A stretch of 63,449 nucleotides of DNA from SCGC-AG-212-J23 sp035649175 (GCA_035649175.1 DASRKB010000123.1:1-63449), one strand, 5' to 3'. Positions 37,412 through 47,535 are shown, counted from the stretch's first letter. The notes: generated by a model from the letters alone, not told the origin. Translations and numbers: made by a program.

Positions 37412-38104
37412 ATGGATCGGCGCGCTGAGTGGTTCGTGCCGGCCTTCGGGCCGGAGCGCTTCCGGGTCGCGGTCGGGCTGCTGTTCCTGCCCTACACCGG
37501 CATGGTGCTCGCCTTCACGGTGCTCGGCTCGATGCTCGCACCGGTCGTGCACTGGGACCGCGTCGGCGCCATTGTGCTCATCTACTTCCTCGCGCTCGGC
37601 ATCGGGGCACACGCGCTCGACGCGCTGGGCAGCCGCGCCGACAAGCCTTGGGGCCGGGTGTTCCCGCCGGCGCAGCTCTGGGCGCTCGCCGCCGCTTCGC
37701 TCCTCGCCGCGTACGCGATCGGCGTCTGGTACATGGTGCACTACGCGCCGCTCCTGTGGCCGATCGCCATCGCCGAGGGATTCTTCGTGCTCGCCTACAA
37801 CCTGGAGTGGTTCGGCGGGCGCTTTCACCGTGACGCTTGGTTCGCGCTTTCCTGGGGCGCGCTGCCGGTGCTTGCCGGCTACGTGCTGCAGGCGAACACG
37901 ATCTCGCTTGGGGCGCTCGTGGTCGCTGCGGCGATGGCGGCGCTCAGTCTGGTGGAGATCAAGGCCTCGCGGCCCTACAAGGCGCTCAAGCGGGCCGGGA
38001 GCACGGGCGCGGAGGTCGAGCGCCTGGAGACGATCCTCAAGTGCCTGAGCGTGGGGGTGATCGCGCTCGGCGCGGGAATGGCAGCGTGGCGGCTGTGGGG
38101 CTAG
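37412..38104 (+). CDS. polytopic membrane protein, possibly a divergent UbiA-type prenyltransferase
   Basis: 230 residues with about seven helices. The loop ALDALGSRADKPWGRVF after the second helix resembles the first Asp-rich loop of UbiA prenyltransferases (N/DxxxDxxxD then P), and YNLEWFGGRFHRDAWF could be the second. The match is weak and the usual NDxxD is absent, so I leave this as a possibility. In favour is its direct coupling to a polyprenyl diphosphate synthase gene, which starts inside its last codons. A Lys-rich C-terminal loop precedes the last helix. Confidence 0.7.
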   Translation: MDRRAEWFVPAFGPERFRVAVGLLFLPYTGMVLAFTVLGSMLAPVVHWDRVGAIVLIYFLALGIGAHALDALGSRADKPWGRVFPPAQLWALAAASLLAAYAIGVWYMVHYAPLLWPIAIAEGFFVLAYNLEWFGGRFHRDAWFALSWGALPVLAGYVLQANTISLGALVVAAAMAALSLVEIKASRPYKALKRAGSTGAEVERLETILKCLSVGVIALGAGMAAWRLWG

Positions 38105-38850
38105 AGCGCTACCGGGCGCGCGTCGACGCGGAGCTCGAGGCGCGGCTGCCCGAATGGTTCCCCGGCGCGCCGGCGGCCCACCTCCAGGCGCTGCGCGGCA
38201 TCCTCGCCGACGGCAAGCGCCTGCGCGGCGGGCTCGCCTGCCTCGTCGCCGAGGCGCTCGGTGCGCCAGCCGCCGCGGCGCTCCCCGCCGCGATCGCGAT
38301 CGAGCTCGTGCAGGCCGCGTCCCTCGTGCACGACGACCTGATCGACGGCGACATCATGCGCCGTGGCCGGCCGGCGGCCTGGACGGCGCTTTCGCCACGG
38401 CGCGCCGTGCTCGTGGCGGATCTGCTCTTCGCCGCTGCGATCGAGCGCATGGCGCGCCTCGGGCACCGCGAGTGCGCGGCGATCGCGGAGGCAATCGGCG
38501 CCATGGCGCAGGGCGCGCTCCTCGAGACCGAGGAGCACGCCGACTACCGTCGCATCATCGCGCTCAAGACCGGATCGCTTTTCGCCGCCGCGGCGCGCCT
38601 GGGCGCGCTCGCCGCCGGCGCGTCCGAGGCCATGGTCGACGCCGCGACGCGCCTCGGGGCGGCCGCCGGGGGGCTCTACCAGATCGCCGACGACCGCACC
38701 GATGGCGCAGCGACGGCGTCGATGGACGAGGAGGCTGTCCGCCTCGCGGCGTTGCTCGAGGGCGCGCTCAAGGACCTGCCGAGCGAGGAGCGGCTTGCCG
38801 AGATCGCACTCACTTTCGCGCCGAGACGATCGCCGAGCCGTACAGCGTGA
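38086..38850 (+). CDS. polyprenyl (trans-isoprenyl) diphosphate synthase
   Basis: 254 residues. Condenses isopentenyl diphosphate with an allylic diphosphate. Motifs in order: DGKRLRGGLACLVAEALG, first Asp-rich LVHDDLIDGDIMRRGRPAAW (DDxxD), KTGSLFAAAARLGAL, and second Asp-rich YQIADDRTDG. Shorter than usual (about 300), mainly at the C-terminus. GTG at 38086 or 38095 overlaps the upstream membrane protein gene. Together they may make and use a prenyl chain. The 3' end overlaps the convergent methyltransferase by 41 bases. Confidence 0.85.
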   Translation: MAAVGLERYRARVDAELEARLPEWFPGAPAAHLQALRGILADGKRLRGGLACLVAEALGAPAAAALPAAIAIELVQAASLVHDDLIDGDIMRRGRPAAWTALSPRRAVLVADLLFAAAIERMARLGHRECAAIAEAIGAMAQGALLETEEHADYRRIIALKTGSLFAAAARLGALAAGASEAMVDAATRLGAAAGGLYQIADDRTDGAATASMDEEAVRLAALLEGALKDLPSEERLAEIALTFAPRRSPSRTA

Positions 38851-39502
38851 GGTGCTCGACGCGGACATCGCGGAAGCCCGCCGCGCGCAGCGCTGCCTGG
38901 AGCTCGGGCAGCCAGCGCGTCTGCTCGATCAGCCCGGGCAGGCCGTAGTAAATCTCCCGCCACTGCGGCAGGAGCGCGCCGCCGATGGACTGCAGCGCTT
39001 TGAAGTAGACCCGAAACAGCGCGATGCGCACGCGCCCGGGCGGGAAGGTGAAGTCGTGCATGAGGATGCGCCCGCCGTCCTTCAGCATCGCCCGGCACGC
39101 GGGGACCAGGCGCGGCAGCTCGGCGTACTTCGCGAGGTAGGAGGAGACGATGCAGTCGAAGGGCTCGGCCGCGCGGTAGTCCTCCGCTCGCGAAAGCGCG
39201 AGCTCGACGTTCGTCACGCCGAGCCGCGCCAGCTTTTCTTGCGCGAGCGCGAGGTATTCCTCGCGCAGCTCCACGCCGACTACCGTGGCACGCGGGAAGG
39301 CGCGGGCGACGGCGAGCGTGGAGATGCCGGTGCCGCAGGCGAGGTCGCAGATGCGCCCTGCGTCCGGGGGAATCATGCGCACGATGCGTCGCTTCCACAG
39401 ACGGTCGATCCCGAAAGTGGCGATGTTGACCACCGCGTCGTAGCTGCTTCCGGTGCCGCGAAAGAAGCGCTCGACGAGGGCGACGCGCGGGTCCGGGCTC
39501 AT
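38810..39502 (-). CDS. SAM-dependent methyltransferase, class I (UbiE-like)
   Basis: 230 residues: motif I ICDLACGTGISTLAVARAFP, post-I acidic VGVELREEYL, motif II region FDCIVSSYLAKY, and motif III LKDGGRILMHDF. The SYDAVVNIATFGIDRLWKRR start resembles UbiE/MenG-type enzymes that methylate prenylated quinones. Substrate unknown; the convergent prenyl synthase makes a lipid target worth considering. The start at 39502 lies 5 bases after the stop of the hybrid kinase gene, so the two are co-transcribed. Confidence 0.88.
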   Translation of the reverse strand: MSPDPRVALVERFFRGTGSSYDAVVNIATFGIDRLWKRRIVRMIPPDAGRICDLACGTGISTLAVARAFPRATVVGVELREEYLALAQEKLARLGVTNVELALSRAEDYRAAEPFDCIVSSYLAKYAELPRLVPACRAMLKDGGRILMHDFTFPPGRVRIALFRVYFKALQSIGGALLPQWREIYYGLPGLIEQTRWLPELQAALRAAGFRDVRVEHLTLYGSAIVSARK

Positions 39503-39507
39503 TTCGC

Positions 39508-41751
39508 CTAAGCCGCGCGCGAGGCGGCCTCGTCGGCGCCCGCCGCAGCGAGCGCCCGCGAGAGCTCCCGCGGCTCGACCGGCTTGGTGAGATGGCGGTC
39601 GAATCCGGCCGCGAGCGCGCGGCGCTCCTCCACGATGCCGCCGTAGCCGGTGAGGGCGATGAGGAGCGCGCCCGGCCCCAGCTCCTGGCGCAGGACGCGC
39701 GCGAGCTCGTAACCGTTCATGCCGGGCAGGCCGATGTCGAGCAGCGCCGCGGCCGGGCGGCGGCGCCGCGCGGCGGCGAGCGCGGCACCGGCCTCGCCGG
39801 CGGCGATCACATCGTACCCCTGCAGCTCGAGAGCCATGCGCAGGGTCTCGCGCTCGTCGGCGTTGTCCTCGACGAGGAGCAGCGTCAGCCCGACGCGCGG
39901 CGGCGCGGGCGCGGCGGGCGGCTGCCACGCCGGCTCGCTCGCTATTGCGGGAAAGCGCACGGTGAAGGTGGCGCCCTTGCCCTTGCCTTCGCTTGCCGCT
40001 TGCACCGTGCCGCCGTGCAGTGCCACCAGCCGTTGCACGAGCGTGAGGCCGATGCCGAGCCCCCCGCTCGCGCGGTCAATGCTGGAATCGGCCTGGTAGA
40101 AGAGCTCGAAGAGCCGCGGCAGGCTTTCGGACGCGATGCCGCGGCCGTCGTCGGACACCTCGAGCAGCGCCTCGGCGCCGCGGCGCTCGACGCGCACGCG
40201 GATCTGCCCGCCGGGGGCGGTGTAGGTAGCGGCGTTGGCGACCAGGTTGGTGATGATCTGCTCCACGCGCGTGGCGTCGCCTTCGATCCAGGCCGCCGCC
40301 GCGTCGAGCTCGACGCGCCGCTCGACAAGCCGGCCCGCGGTCTCGAGCGTGGTGATGACATGGCGCGCCGTCGCCGCGAGATCGAGGCGCTGGCGCTCAA
40401 GGAAGATCTTGCCGGTCATGACGCGCCCGACGTCGAGGAGATCGTCGATCAGCCGCTTCAGGTGCTGGGTCTGGCGCTCGAGCACCTCGGCGGCGAAGTC
40501 GAGCTGCTCGCCGGTGCGCCGCTCAGCGCCGACGAGCGCGGCAGCGCTGGAGATCGCCGCGAGGGGATTGCGCAGCTCGTGCCCGAGCATGGCGAGGAAC
40601 TCGTCCTTGGCGCGGTTCGCCGCCTCGGCCGCCTCGCGCGCCTCGCGCTCGGTCTCGAGCGAGCGGTCGCGCTCGCGCATCGCGTCCTGCAGGAGGCGGC
40701 TCGCCTGATCGAGGGCGACGAGCGCGTGCTGGACTTCGATGACGCGCGAGGCGGGCAGGGCGTGTGGCGCCTCGCCGCGCGCGAGCCGCTCCGCCCCGGC
40801 TTCCAGAGACACGAGCGACGCCGCGATGTGCCGCCCCTTGTGGACGGCGAAAGCGATGCCCGCGAGCACCACCGCACCCCACAGCATTGCGAAGATGCCG
40901 AGGTAGGTCCAGAACGCGCTGTCGACCGCCGCGGAGGGCGAGGCCGACGCAACCCACCACCCGTGGCGGCTCGGGGTCCAGGCCGTGAACACCGGCACGT
41001 CGTCCAGGCTCGTGTACTTGGCGATGCCCTCGGGCTTCATCCGCATGTCGGCGATGAGCGCTTGCGCTCCATCGCTGCCGCGGCGTGCATCGCCTTCGGC
41101 GGTTCGCGACACGAACTTGAAGTTGCGATCGAAGATGCCGGCCACGCCACCCTCCGCCAGCTGCTGGCGCCGGAGCAGCCCGTCGAACCATCGGAGATTG
41201 AGCGCCGCGATGAGGATGTGGGTGACTTTGCCATCGCGCACGACCGGCACGCCGACCGAGACGATGTGCACGCCGCGCGTCGGGCTGGAGAACACGTCGC
41301 TCACCAGCGCGCCCTGCTGACCGGAAAGCACGGGCGCCCAGAACTCGAGCAGCCGCATGCTCGGCACAGGCCTCCCGAGCGGCATGTCGCTGCGGAACAC
41401 CGCCTTGCCGTCCGCGCGGAAGGCCACGACCAGTTCCCAGTCCGGATGCGCCTCGAGCGCCTGGCGGATCTGCTGGTAGATGAGCTCCCCCCGCGCGCCG
41501 CTCGCCGACCACAGGCGCGCCAGAATGGAGAGCCGCTGCACCGAGCTGTCGAGCGCGTTGTCGACGGCGGCCGCGAGCGTGCGCACTGCCTCGATTTGCG
41601 AGCGCTCTCGCTCGCGCTCCTGGGCCTGCCAGTGGAAGTAGAGCAGACCGGCGGCGAAAAGGCCGATCGGTACGATGCAGAAGGCGAGCACCTGGAAGAG
41701 GTGCCCGCGGATCGTTCTTGCGGGCATGTGCGGAAAGTGTACGGGTGCCAT
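39508..41751 (-). CDS. hybrid sensor histidine kinase/response regulator
   Basis: 747 residues. Two membrane helices (FQVLAFCIVPIGLFAAGLLYF; FAMLWGAVVLAGIAFAV) enclose a dCache-type periplasmic sensor of about 250 residues. Then come a HAMP-like or coiled-coil stretch, HisKA with LAMLGHELRNPLAA (phospho-His), HATPase with NLVANAATY, DDGRGIASE and GGLGIGLTLV, and a C-terminal receiver with VEDNADE, phospho-Asp in LLDIGLPGMNGYE and Lys in TKPVEP. No output DNA-binding domain; a separate Hpt protein or regulator elsewhere must take the signal. Methyltransferase gene follows directly. Confidence 0.93.
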   Translation of the reverse strand: MAPVHFPHMPARTIRGHLFQVLAFCIVPIGLFAAGLLYFHWQAQERERERSQIEAVRTLAAAVDNALDSSVQRLSILARLWSASGARGELIYQQIRQALEAHPDWELVVAFRADGKAVFRSDMPLGRPVPSMRLLEFWAPVLSGQQGALVSDVFSSPTRGVHIVSVGVPVVRDGKVTHILIAALNLRWFDGLLRRQQLAEGGVAGIFDRNFKFVSRTAEGDARRGSDGAQALIADMRMKPEGIAKYTSLDDVPVFTAWTPSRHGWWVASASPSAAVDSAFWTYLGIFAMLWGAVVLAGIAFAVHKGRHIAASLVSLEAGAERLARGEAPHALPASRVIEVQHALVALDQASRLLQDAMRERDRSLETEREAREAAEAANRAKDEFLAMLGHELRNPLAAISSAAALVGAERRTGEQLDFAAEVLERQTQHLKRLIDDLLDVGRVMTGKIFLERQRLDLAATARHVITTLETAGRLVERRVELDAAAAWIEGDATRVEQIITNLVANAATYTAPGGQIRVRVERRGAEALLEVSDDGRGIASESLPRLFELFYQADSSIDRASGGLGIGLTLVQRLVALHGGTVQAASEGKGKGATFTVRFPAIASEPAWQPPAAPAPPRVGLTLLLVEDNADERETLRMALELQGYDVIAAGEAGAALAAARRRRPAAALLDIGLPGMNGYELARVLRQELGPGALLIALTGYGGIVEERRALAAGFDRHLTKPVEPRELSRALAAAGADEAASRAA

Positions 41752-41797
41752 CTTGCCCGGCCTATCGCGATCTCCCCTACGGCCTGTCGCGGCCCGG

Positions 41798-43276
<1,479 letters not shown>

Positions 43277-43317
43277 GCAAAAATTGTACAGTGCAAGCGA
43301 TCGAGGAGACGCCGCGA

Positions 43318-43610
43318 TGACTAAGGACCGCGAGGGCGTGCAGCGCGCCGTGCTGGTCCGCTTTCCGCACCGGGATAATGACGACCATCGGCTTCGTCAC
43401 GCGCGTGCTGCAGGACAGCGCCGGCGGCGGCGACCTGGCGGTCGTGTACGTGCCGACCGCGCCCAACCCGACCTCGGGCTACATGAGATCGTGCCGGTCG
43501 CGGACCTGATCCCCACCGAGTGGACGATCGAGGAGGCGATGCGCTTCGTGGTGAGCGCCGGCACCGCGGGCCCCGAGCGCATCGCCTACGAGAAAAATTC
43601 CCGGGCATAA
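43318..43610 (+). pseudogene. relic of a DUF502 membrane protein gene (C-terminal part only)
   Basis: Pieces of the DUF502 C-terminal domain appear in order but in alternating frames: GVQRAVLVRFPHRD in one; TIGFVTRVLQDSAGG then LAVVYVPTAPNPTSGYM in the next (from about 43378); EIVPVADLIPTEWTIEEAM then RFVVSAGTAGPERIAYE back in the first (from about 43487). That needs a one-base insertion near 43375 and a one-base deletion near 43485. The two N-terminal membrane helices are missing. It is therefore a 5'-truncated, frameshifted remnant between glpK and the antiporter operon. Confidence 0.75.
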
Positions 43611-43648
43611 TTGCGCGTTCGAAAAACGCTCCGAGGGGGAGGTCCTGC

Positions 43649-44125
43649 TTGCTCGAACGACTGAGCATCGCGGTCTCGCTGTTCGTCTTCTGGCTGCTGC
43701 TCTCCGGCATGTTCACGCCGTTCCTCGTCGCCGCCGGCGCCGGCTCGGCGCTCGCGGTGGCGTGGCTCGCCGCGCGCATGGAGATCGCCGACCGCGAAGG
43801 CCACCCCGTGCACTTCAGCGTCGCGGTGCTCACCTACTGGCCGTGGCTCGTCAAGGAGATCGCGGTGTCGGCCTGGACGGTGACGAAGATCATCCTCTCG
43901 CCGCGCCTGCCGATCAGCCCGACGCTCGCGCGCTTCAAGCCCTCGCAGAAGAGCACCGTGGGCCTCGTGACCCACGCCAACTCCATCACCCTCACGCCGG
44001 GCACCATCACCATCGAGGCCGGGCGCGACGAGTTCCTGGTGCACGCGATCACGCGCGAGGGCGCGGCGTCGCTCGAGGATAGCGAGATGGACCGGCGCGT
44101 CGCCGCGCTCGAGGGCCGCGGCTGA
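43649..44125 (+). CDS. mrpE: cation/proton antiporter subunit MrpE (MnhE)
   Basis: 158 residues. Three N-terminal helices (SIAVSLFVFWLLLSGMFTPFL, AAGAGSALAVAWLAARMEI, TYWPWLVKEIAVSAWTVTKI), then the MnhE signature THANSITLTPGTITIE. It is the first gene of a ten-gene operon. The TTG start at 43649 has GGGGGAGG 6 bases before it; a small hairpin (GCGTT-N5-AACGC, 43615-43629) lies in the leader. MrpE supports assembly of the Mrp complex, which exchanges Na+ or other monovalent cations for protons at the inner membrane. Confidence 0.9.
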   Translation: MLERLSIAVSLFVFWLLLSGMFTPFLVAAGAGSALAVAWLAARMEIADREGHPVHFSVAVLTYWPWLVKEIAVSAWTVTKIILSPRLPISPTLARFKPSQKSTVGLVTHANSITLTPGTITIEAGRDEFLVHAITREGAASLEDSEMDRRVAALEGRG

Positions 44126-44406
44126 TGTTCTCGGCGGCGGCCGCGGCGCTGCTCGTCACGCTCGCGCTGGCGCTGGCGCGGGCGCTGCTCGGCCCGACGG
44201 TCTTCGACCGCGTGCTCGCCATGAACGCCATCGGCACGGTGGCGGTGCTGCTCCTCGCGGTCATCGGCTTCCTCACCGCGAGGCCGGAGTTCCTCGACCT
44301 CGCCATCGTCTACGGCCTGCTCAACGTGGTCGGCACCATCGCGGTGCTCAAGTTCTTCCGGCACGGCGACCTGGGCGACCCCGGCGAGGAAGGGGAGGCG
44401 CGGTGA
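44125..44406 (+). CDS. mrpF: antiporter subunit MrpF
   Basis: 93 residues, three helices. The family marks are LLGPTVFDRVLAMNAIGTVAVLLL and DLAIVYGLLNVVGTIAVLKFF. The ATG overlaps the mrpE stop (TGATG). MrpF is a small membrane subunit at the interface of the Mrp complex. Confidence 0.92.
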   Translation: MFSAAAAALLVTLALALARALLGPTVFDRVLAMNAIGTVAVLLLAVIGFLTARPEFLDLAIVYGLLNVVGTIAVLKFFRHGDLGDPGEEGEAR

Positions 44407-44726
44407 GCGCGGCGATCGACATCGCCTCCTGGGCGCTGCTCGTCGCGGGCGGTTTCTTCTGCATCGTCGGCGGCCTGGGCCTGCACCGCATGCCGGAGTT
44501 CTACACGCGCCTGCACGCGGCGAGCGTCACCGACACGCTCGGCGCGGGACTCATCCTGCTCGGGCTCATCCTGCAGACGGGCTTCACGCTGGTGACGGTG
44601 AAGCTCGTGCTGATCGGCCTGCTCATCTTCTTCACCAGCCCAACCGCGACGCACGCGCTCGCGCGCGCGGCGCTCGCGCGCGGCCTCAAGCCGAGGCTCG
44701 CGGAGGAGGACGCATCGAATCCCTGA
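44403..44726 (+). CDS. mrpG: antiporter subunit MrpG
   Basis: 107 residues, three helices. FCIVGGLGLHRMPEFYTRLH and AASVTDTLGAGLILLGLIL are typical, with LIFFTSPTATHALARAAL at the third helix. The GTG overlaps the mrpF stop (GTGA). Its last codons contain the ribosome site and probable start of the next gene. Confidence 0.92.
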   Translation: MSAAIDIASWALLVAGGFFCIVGGLGLHRMPEFYTRLHAASVTDTLGAGLILLGLILQTGFTLVTVKLVLIGLLIFFTSPTATHALARAALARGLKPRLAEEDASNP

Positions 44727-45241
44727 TCATCGCGGCGCTGCTCACGTTCATGGCCGGCGTCACGCTTGCCATCGTGGTGCAGCGCAATCTGTTCGCCGTG
44801 GTGGTGCTCGCCGGGGTGTACAGCTTCCTGATGGCGACGGTGCTGGTCGCTCTCGACGCGGTGGACGTCGCCATGACCGAGGCCTCGGTCGGCGCGGGCA
44901 TTTCCACCGTGCTGCTGCTCGGCGCGCTCTACCTCTGCGGCAGCGAGGAGGCGAAGCCGCTCGCCCGGCCGTGGCTGCCGCTCGCGGTGGCGCTCGTCAT
45001 CGTCGGCGCGCTGGTCTATGGCACGCTCGGGCTCGCGGCGTTCGGAGACCCGCAGGCGCCGATCCACGTGCATGTCGCGCCGCGCTACCTGCAGCAGGCG
45101 CTCGCGGAGACCGGCGTGCCCAACGTGGTGACCGCGGTGCTCGCGAGCTACCGCGGCTACGACACGCTGGGGGAGACCGCGGTGGTGTTCACCGCCGGGG
45201 CCGGGGTGATCGCGCTCCTGCGCTGGAGGAAGCGCAAGTGA
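44714..45241 (+). CDS. MbhD/MbhE-type antiporter subunit (C-terminal part of MrpA), apparent AUC start
   Basis: About 175 residues. The first half is the DUF4040/MbhD domain (VVQRNLFAVVVLAGVYSFL, VAMTEASVGAGISTVLLLGAL); the second half is MbhE-like with the tail GYDTLGETAVVFTAGAGVIALL. In classical Mrp complexes both are the C-terminal end of MrpA; here they form a separate gene. The first in-frame ATG (44750) would cut the first helix in half. The run GGAGGAGGA (44702-44710) followed by ATC at 44714 (ESLIIAALLTFMAG) gives the family length, so I annotate an AUC start. CUG at 44723 is another option. Confidence 0.8.
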   Translation: MESLIIAALLTFMAGVTLAIVVQRNLFAVVVLAGVYSFLMATVLVALDAVDVAMTEASVGAGISTVLLLGALYLCGSEEAKPLARPWLPLAVALVIVGALVYGTLGLAAFGDPQAPIHVHVAPRYLQQALAETGVPNVVTAVLASYRGYDTLGETAVVFTAGAGVIALLRWRKRK

Positions 45242-45666
45242 GGGGCAACGTCATCCTGCGCGTGGTGGGGAAGATGCTGATGCCCTTCATGGTGGTTTTC
45301 GCGCTCTATGTGCAGTTCCACGGCGACTTCGGCCCGGGCGGCGGCTTCCAGGCCGGCGTGATCGGCGCCGCGGCGATCATCTTCTATGCGGTGATCTTCG
45401 GCCTGCCCGCGGCGCGGCGCCTGGTACCCGACGGCCTGGTCGAGACGATGGTGGGGGCGGGCGTGCTGCTCTACGCCGGCGTGGGCTTCGCGGGAATCGC
45501 CCTCGGCGGCAACTACCTCGACTATTTCGTGCTCGCCCACGACCCGGTGCACGGCCAGCACCGGGGCATCTTCTGGGTCGAGGCGGGCGTGGCCATCACC
45601 GTGTCGGGCGTGATGCTCAAGATCTTCTACATGTTCGCCGCGCGCGGCCGCGGCCTGGACGAGTAG
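45238..45666 (+). CDS. mrpB: antiporter subunit MrpB
   Basis: 142 residues, four helices: KMLMPFMVVFALYVQFHGDF, GPGGGFQAGVIGAAAIIFYAV, GAGVLLYAGVGFAGIALGGNY and FWVEAGVAITVSGVMLKIFY. GPGGGFQAG is the MnhB signature. The GTG overlaps the preceding stop (GTGA). Confidence 0.92.
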   Translation: MRGNVILRVVGKMLMPFMVVFALYVQFHGDFGPGGGFQAGVIGAAAIIFYAVIFGLPAARRLVPDGLVETMVGAGVLLYAGVGFAGIALGGNYLDYFVLAHDPVHGQHRGIFWVEAGVAITVSGVMLKIFYMFAARGRGLDE

Positions 45667-45676
45667 GCGCTCGGGA

Positions 45677-46057
45677 ATGATCGCGCTGGGCCACTACACC
45701 TACTGGATCACGGTGCTGCTGATGGTGGCGGGCCTGTACATCGTCATCGCGCGCGGCAACCTGGTGAAGAAGCTGATCGGGCTGTCGATCTTCCAGACCT
45801 CGGTGTACCTGCTCTACATCGCGCCGGGCAAGCTGATCGGCGGCACGGCGCCGATCATCGCCGAGGGCTTCAGCGCGTACTCCAACCCGCTGCCGCACGT
45901 GCTCATCCTCACCGCCATCGTGGTGGGGGTGGCGACCCTCGCGCTCGGCCTCGCCATCGTGGTGCGCATCCGTGAGGCCTACGGATCGATCGAGGAGGAC
46001 GAGGTGCTGGCCGGCGCCGACCGGGACGCCGCGGACGAAGCAGCGGGTCGCGCGTGA
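45677..46057 (+). CDS. mrpC: antiporter subunit MrpC (NuoK-like)
   Basis: 126 residues, three helices: YTYWITVLLMVAGLYIVIARG, LVKKLIGLSIFQTSVYLLYI and PHVLILTAIVVGVATLALGLA. It matches NuoK/MnhC, including the membrane residues that carry protons in complex I. It starts 10 bases after mrpB and overlaps mrpD (GTGA). Confidence 0.92.
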   Translation: MIALGHYTYWITVLLMVAGLYIVIARGNLVKKLIGLSIFQTSVYLLYIAPGKLIGGTAPIIAEGFSAYSNPLPHVLILTAIVVGVATLALGLAIVVRIREAYGSIEEDEVLAGADRDAADEAAGRA

Positions 46058-47535
46058 CCTTCGAGCAGCTCCCCGCCCTCCAGGTGGTGGTGCCGCTCGT
46101 CGCGGCGCCGGTCACGCTGCTCCTGCGCCGCGCAGCGGCGGCGTGGGTGGTGACCGTGGCGGCGTGCGCCTTCGCCTTCGTCGCCGCCGTGCTGCTCGCC
46201 GCGGCGGTGGCCGCGCACGGGCCGATCTCCTACGCGCTCGGAAGCTGGCCGCCGCCCTGGGGCATCGAGTATCGCGTGGACGCGCTCTCGGCCTTCGTGC
46301 TGGTGCTCGTGTCGGGCGTGGCGACGGTGGTCGCGGTGTTCGCCTGGAGGAGCGCTGCCGCCGAACTGCCGCGCGAGCAGCTCTATCTCTTCTACACGAT
46401 GTACTGCCTGTGCGTGGCGGGCCTGCTCGGCATGACCATCACCGGCGACGCGTTCAACCTGTTCGTGTTCATGGAGATCGCCTCGCTCTCGAGCTACGTG
46501 CTGATCGCACTCGGGCGCGACCGCCGCGCGCTGCTCGCCTCCTACCAGTACCTGATGCTCGGCACCATCGGCGCCACCTTCTACGTGATCGGCGTGGGGA
46601 TGCTCTACCTCGCGACCGGAACGCTCAACATCGCCGACCTGGCGGCGCGCCTGCCGCAGGTCGCCGACGCGCGCGCGGTGCTCGCCGCGCTCGCCTTCGT
46701 CACCGTGGGCGTGTCGCTCAAGCTCGCGCTCTTCCCGCTGCACCTGTGGCTGCCCAACGCCTACGCCTACGCCCCCTCCGCGGTCACCGCCTTCCTCGCC
46801 GCCACCGCCACCAAGGTCTCGGTATACGTGCTGCTGCGCTTCTACTTCACCATCTTCGGCGCCGAGCTGGTGGTGGGCGGGCTGCCGGAGGAGGAGGTGC
46901 TGCTCGTGCTCTCGCTCGCGGCCATCGCGACCGCGTCGCTCGTGGCCCTGTGGCAGGCGGACCTCAAGCGCCTGTTCGCCTACTCGAGCGTGGCGCAGAT
47001 CGGCTACATCACGCTGGGCATCAGCATGGCCTCGCCCGCCGGGCTCACCGCCGCGGTGGCGCACCTCTTCAACCACGGCATCACCAAGGGGGCGATCTTC
47101 CTGCTCCTGGGCGGCGTGGTGCTGCGCGCGGGCCGCGCGGGCTTCGACCGCGTACAGGGCCTTGGCCAGCGCATGCCGCTCACCTCGCTCGGCATCGTGC
47201 TCGCCGGGCTCTCGCTCATCGGCATCCCAGGCACCGCGGGGTTCATCAGCAAGTGGTACCTGGTGCTGGGCGCGATCGAGGCCGGGCGCTGGTGGCTCGC
47301 CGGCTTCATCGTCGCCACCTCGCTCATCGCGGTGGCCTACGTGTGGCGCTTCGTCGAGGCGGCCTACCTCGCGCCGGCCGGGCCAGAGACGCCCGAGCGC
47401 GGCGAGGCGCCGCCGGTGATGCTCGCGTGCGCGTGGCTGCTCGTCGCCGCGTGCATCTGGTTCGGCTTCGACACCTCGTTCACCGTCGAGGGCGCGCGCC
47501 AGGCCGCGGCGCTGATGATCAAGGGTGCGCGGTGA
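46054..47535 (+). CDS. mrpD: antiporter subunit MrpD (NuoN/NuoM-like)
   Basis: 493 residues, about 14 helices. Proton-path residues are seen in FMEIASLSSYVLIALG (Glu), LFPLHLWLPNAYAYAPSAVT then AFLAATATKVSVYVLLRF (Lys), and FNHGITKGAIFLLLGGV (His, Lys). This is the standard first antiporter subunit of Mrp group 2-type operons. GTG start overlapping mrpC, GTGA overlap with the next gene. Confidence 0.93.
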   Translation: MTFEQLPALQVVVPLVAAPVTLLLRRAAAAWVVTVAACAFAFVAAVLLAAAVAAHGPISYALGSWPPPWGIEYRVDALSAFVLVLVSGVATVVAVFAWRSAAAELPREQLYLFYTMYCLCVAGLLGMTITGDAFNLFVFMEIASLSSYVLIALGRDRRALLASYQYLMLGTIGATFYVIGVGMLYLATGTLNIADLAARLPQVADARAVLAALAFVTVGVSLKLALFPLHLWLPNAYAYAPSAVTAFLAATATKVSVYVLLRFYFTIFGAELVVGGLPEEEVLLVLSLAAIATASLVALWQADLKRLFAYSSVAQIGYITLGISMASPAGLTAAVAHLFNHGITKGAIFLLLGGVVLRAGRAGFDRVQGLGQRMPLTSLGIVLAGLSLIGIPGTAGFISKWYLVLGAIEAGRWWLAGFIVATSLIAVAYVWRFVEAAYLAPAGPETPERGEAPPVMLACAWLLVAACIWFGFDTSFTVEGARQAAALMIKGAR

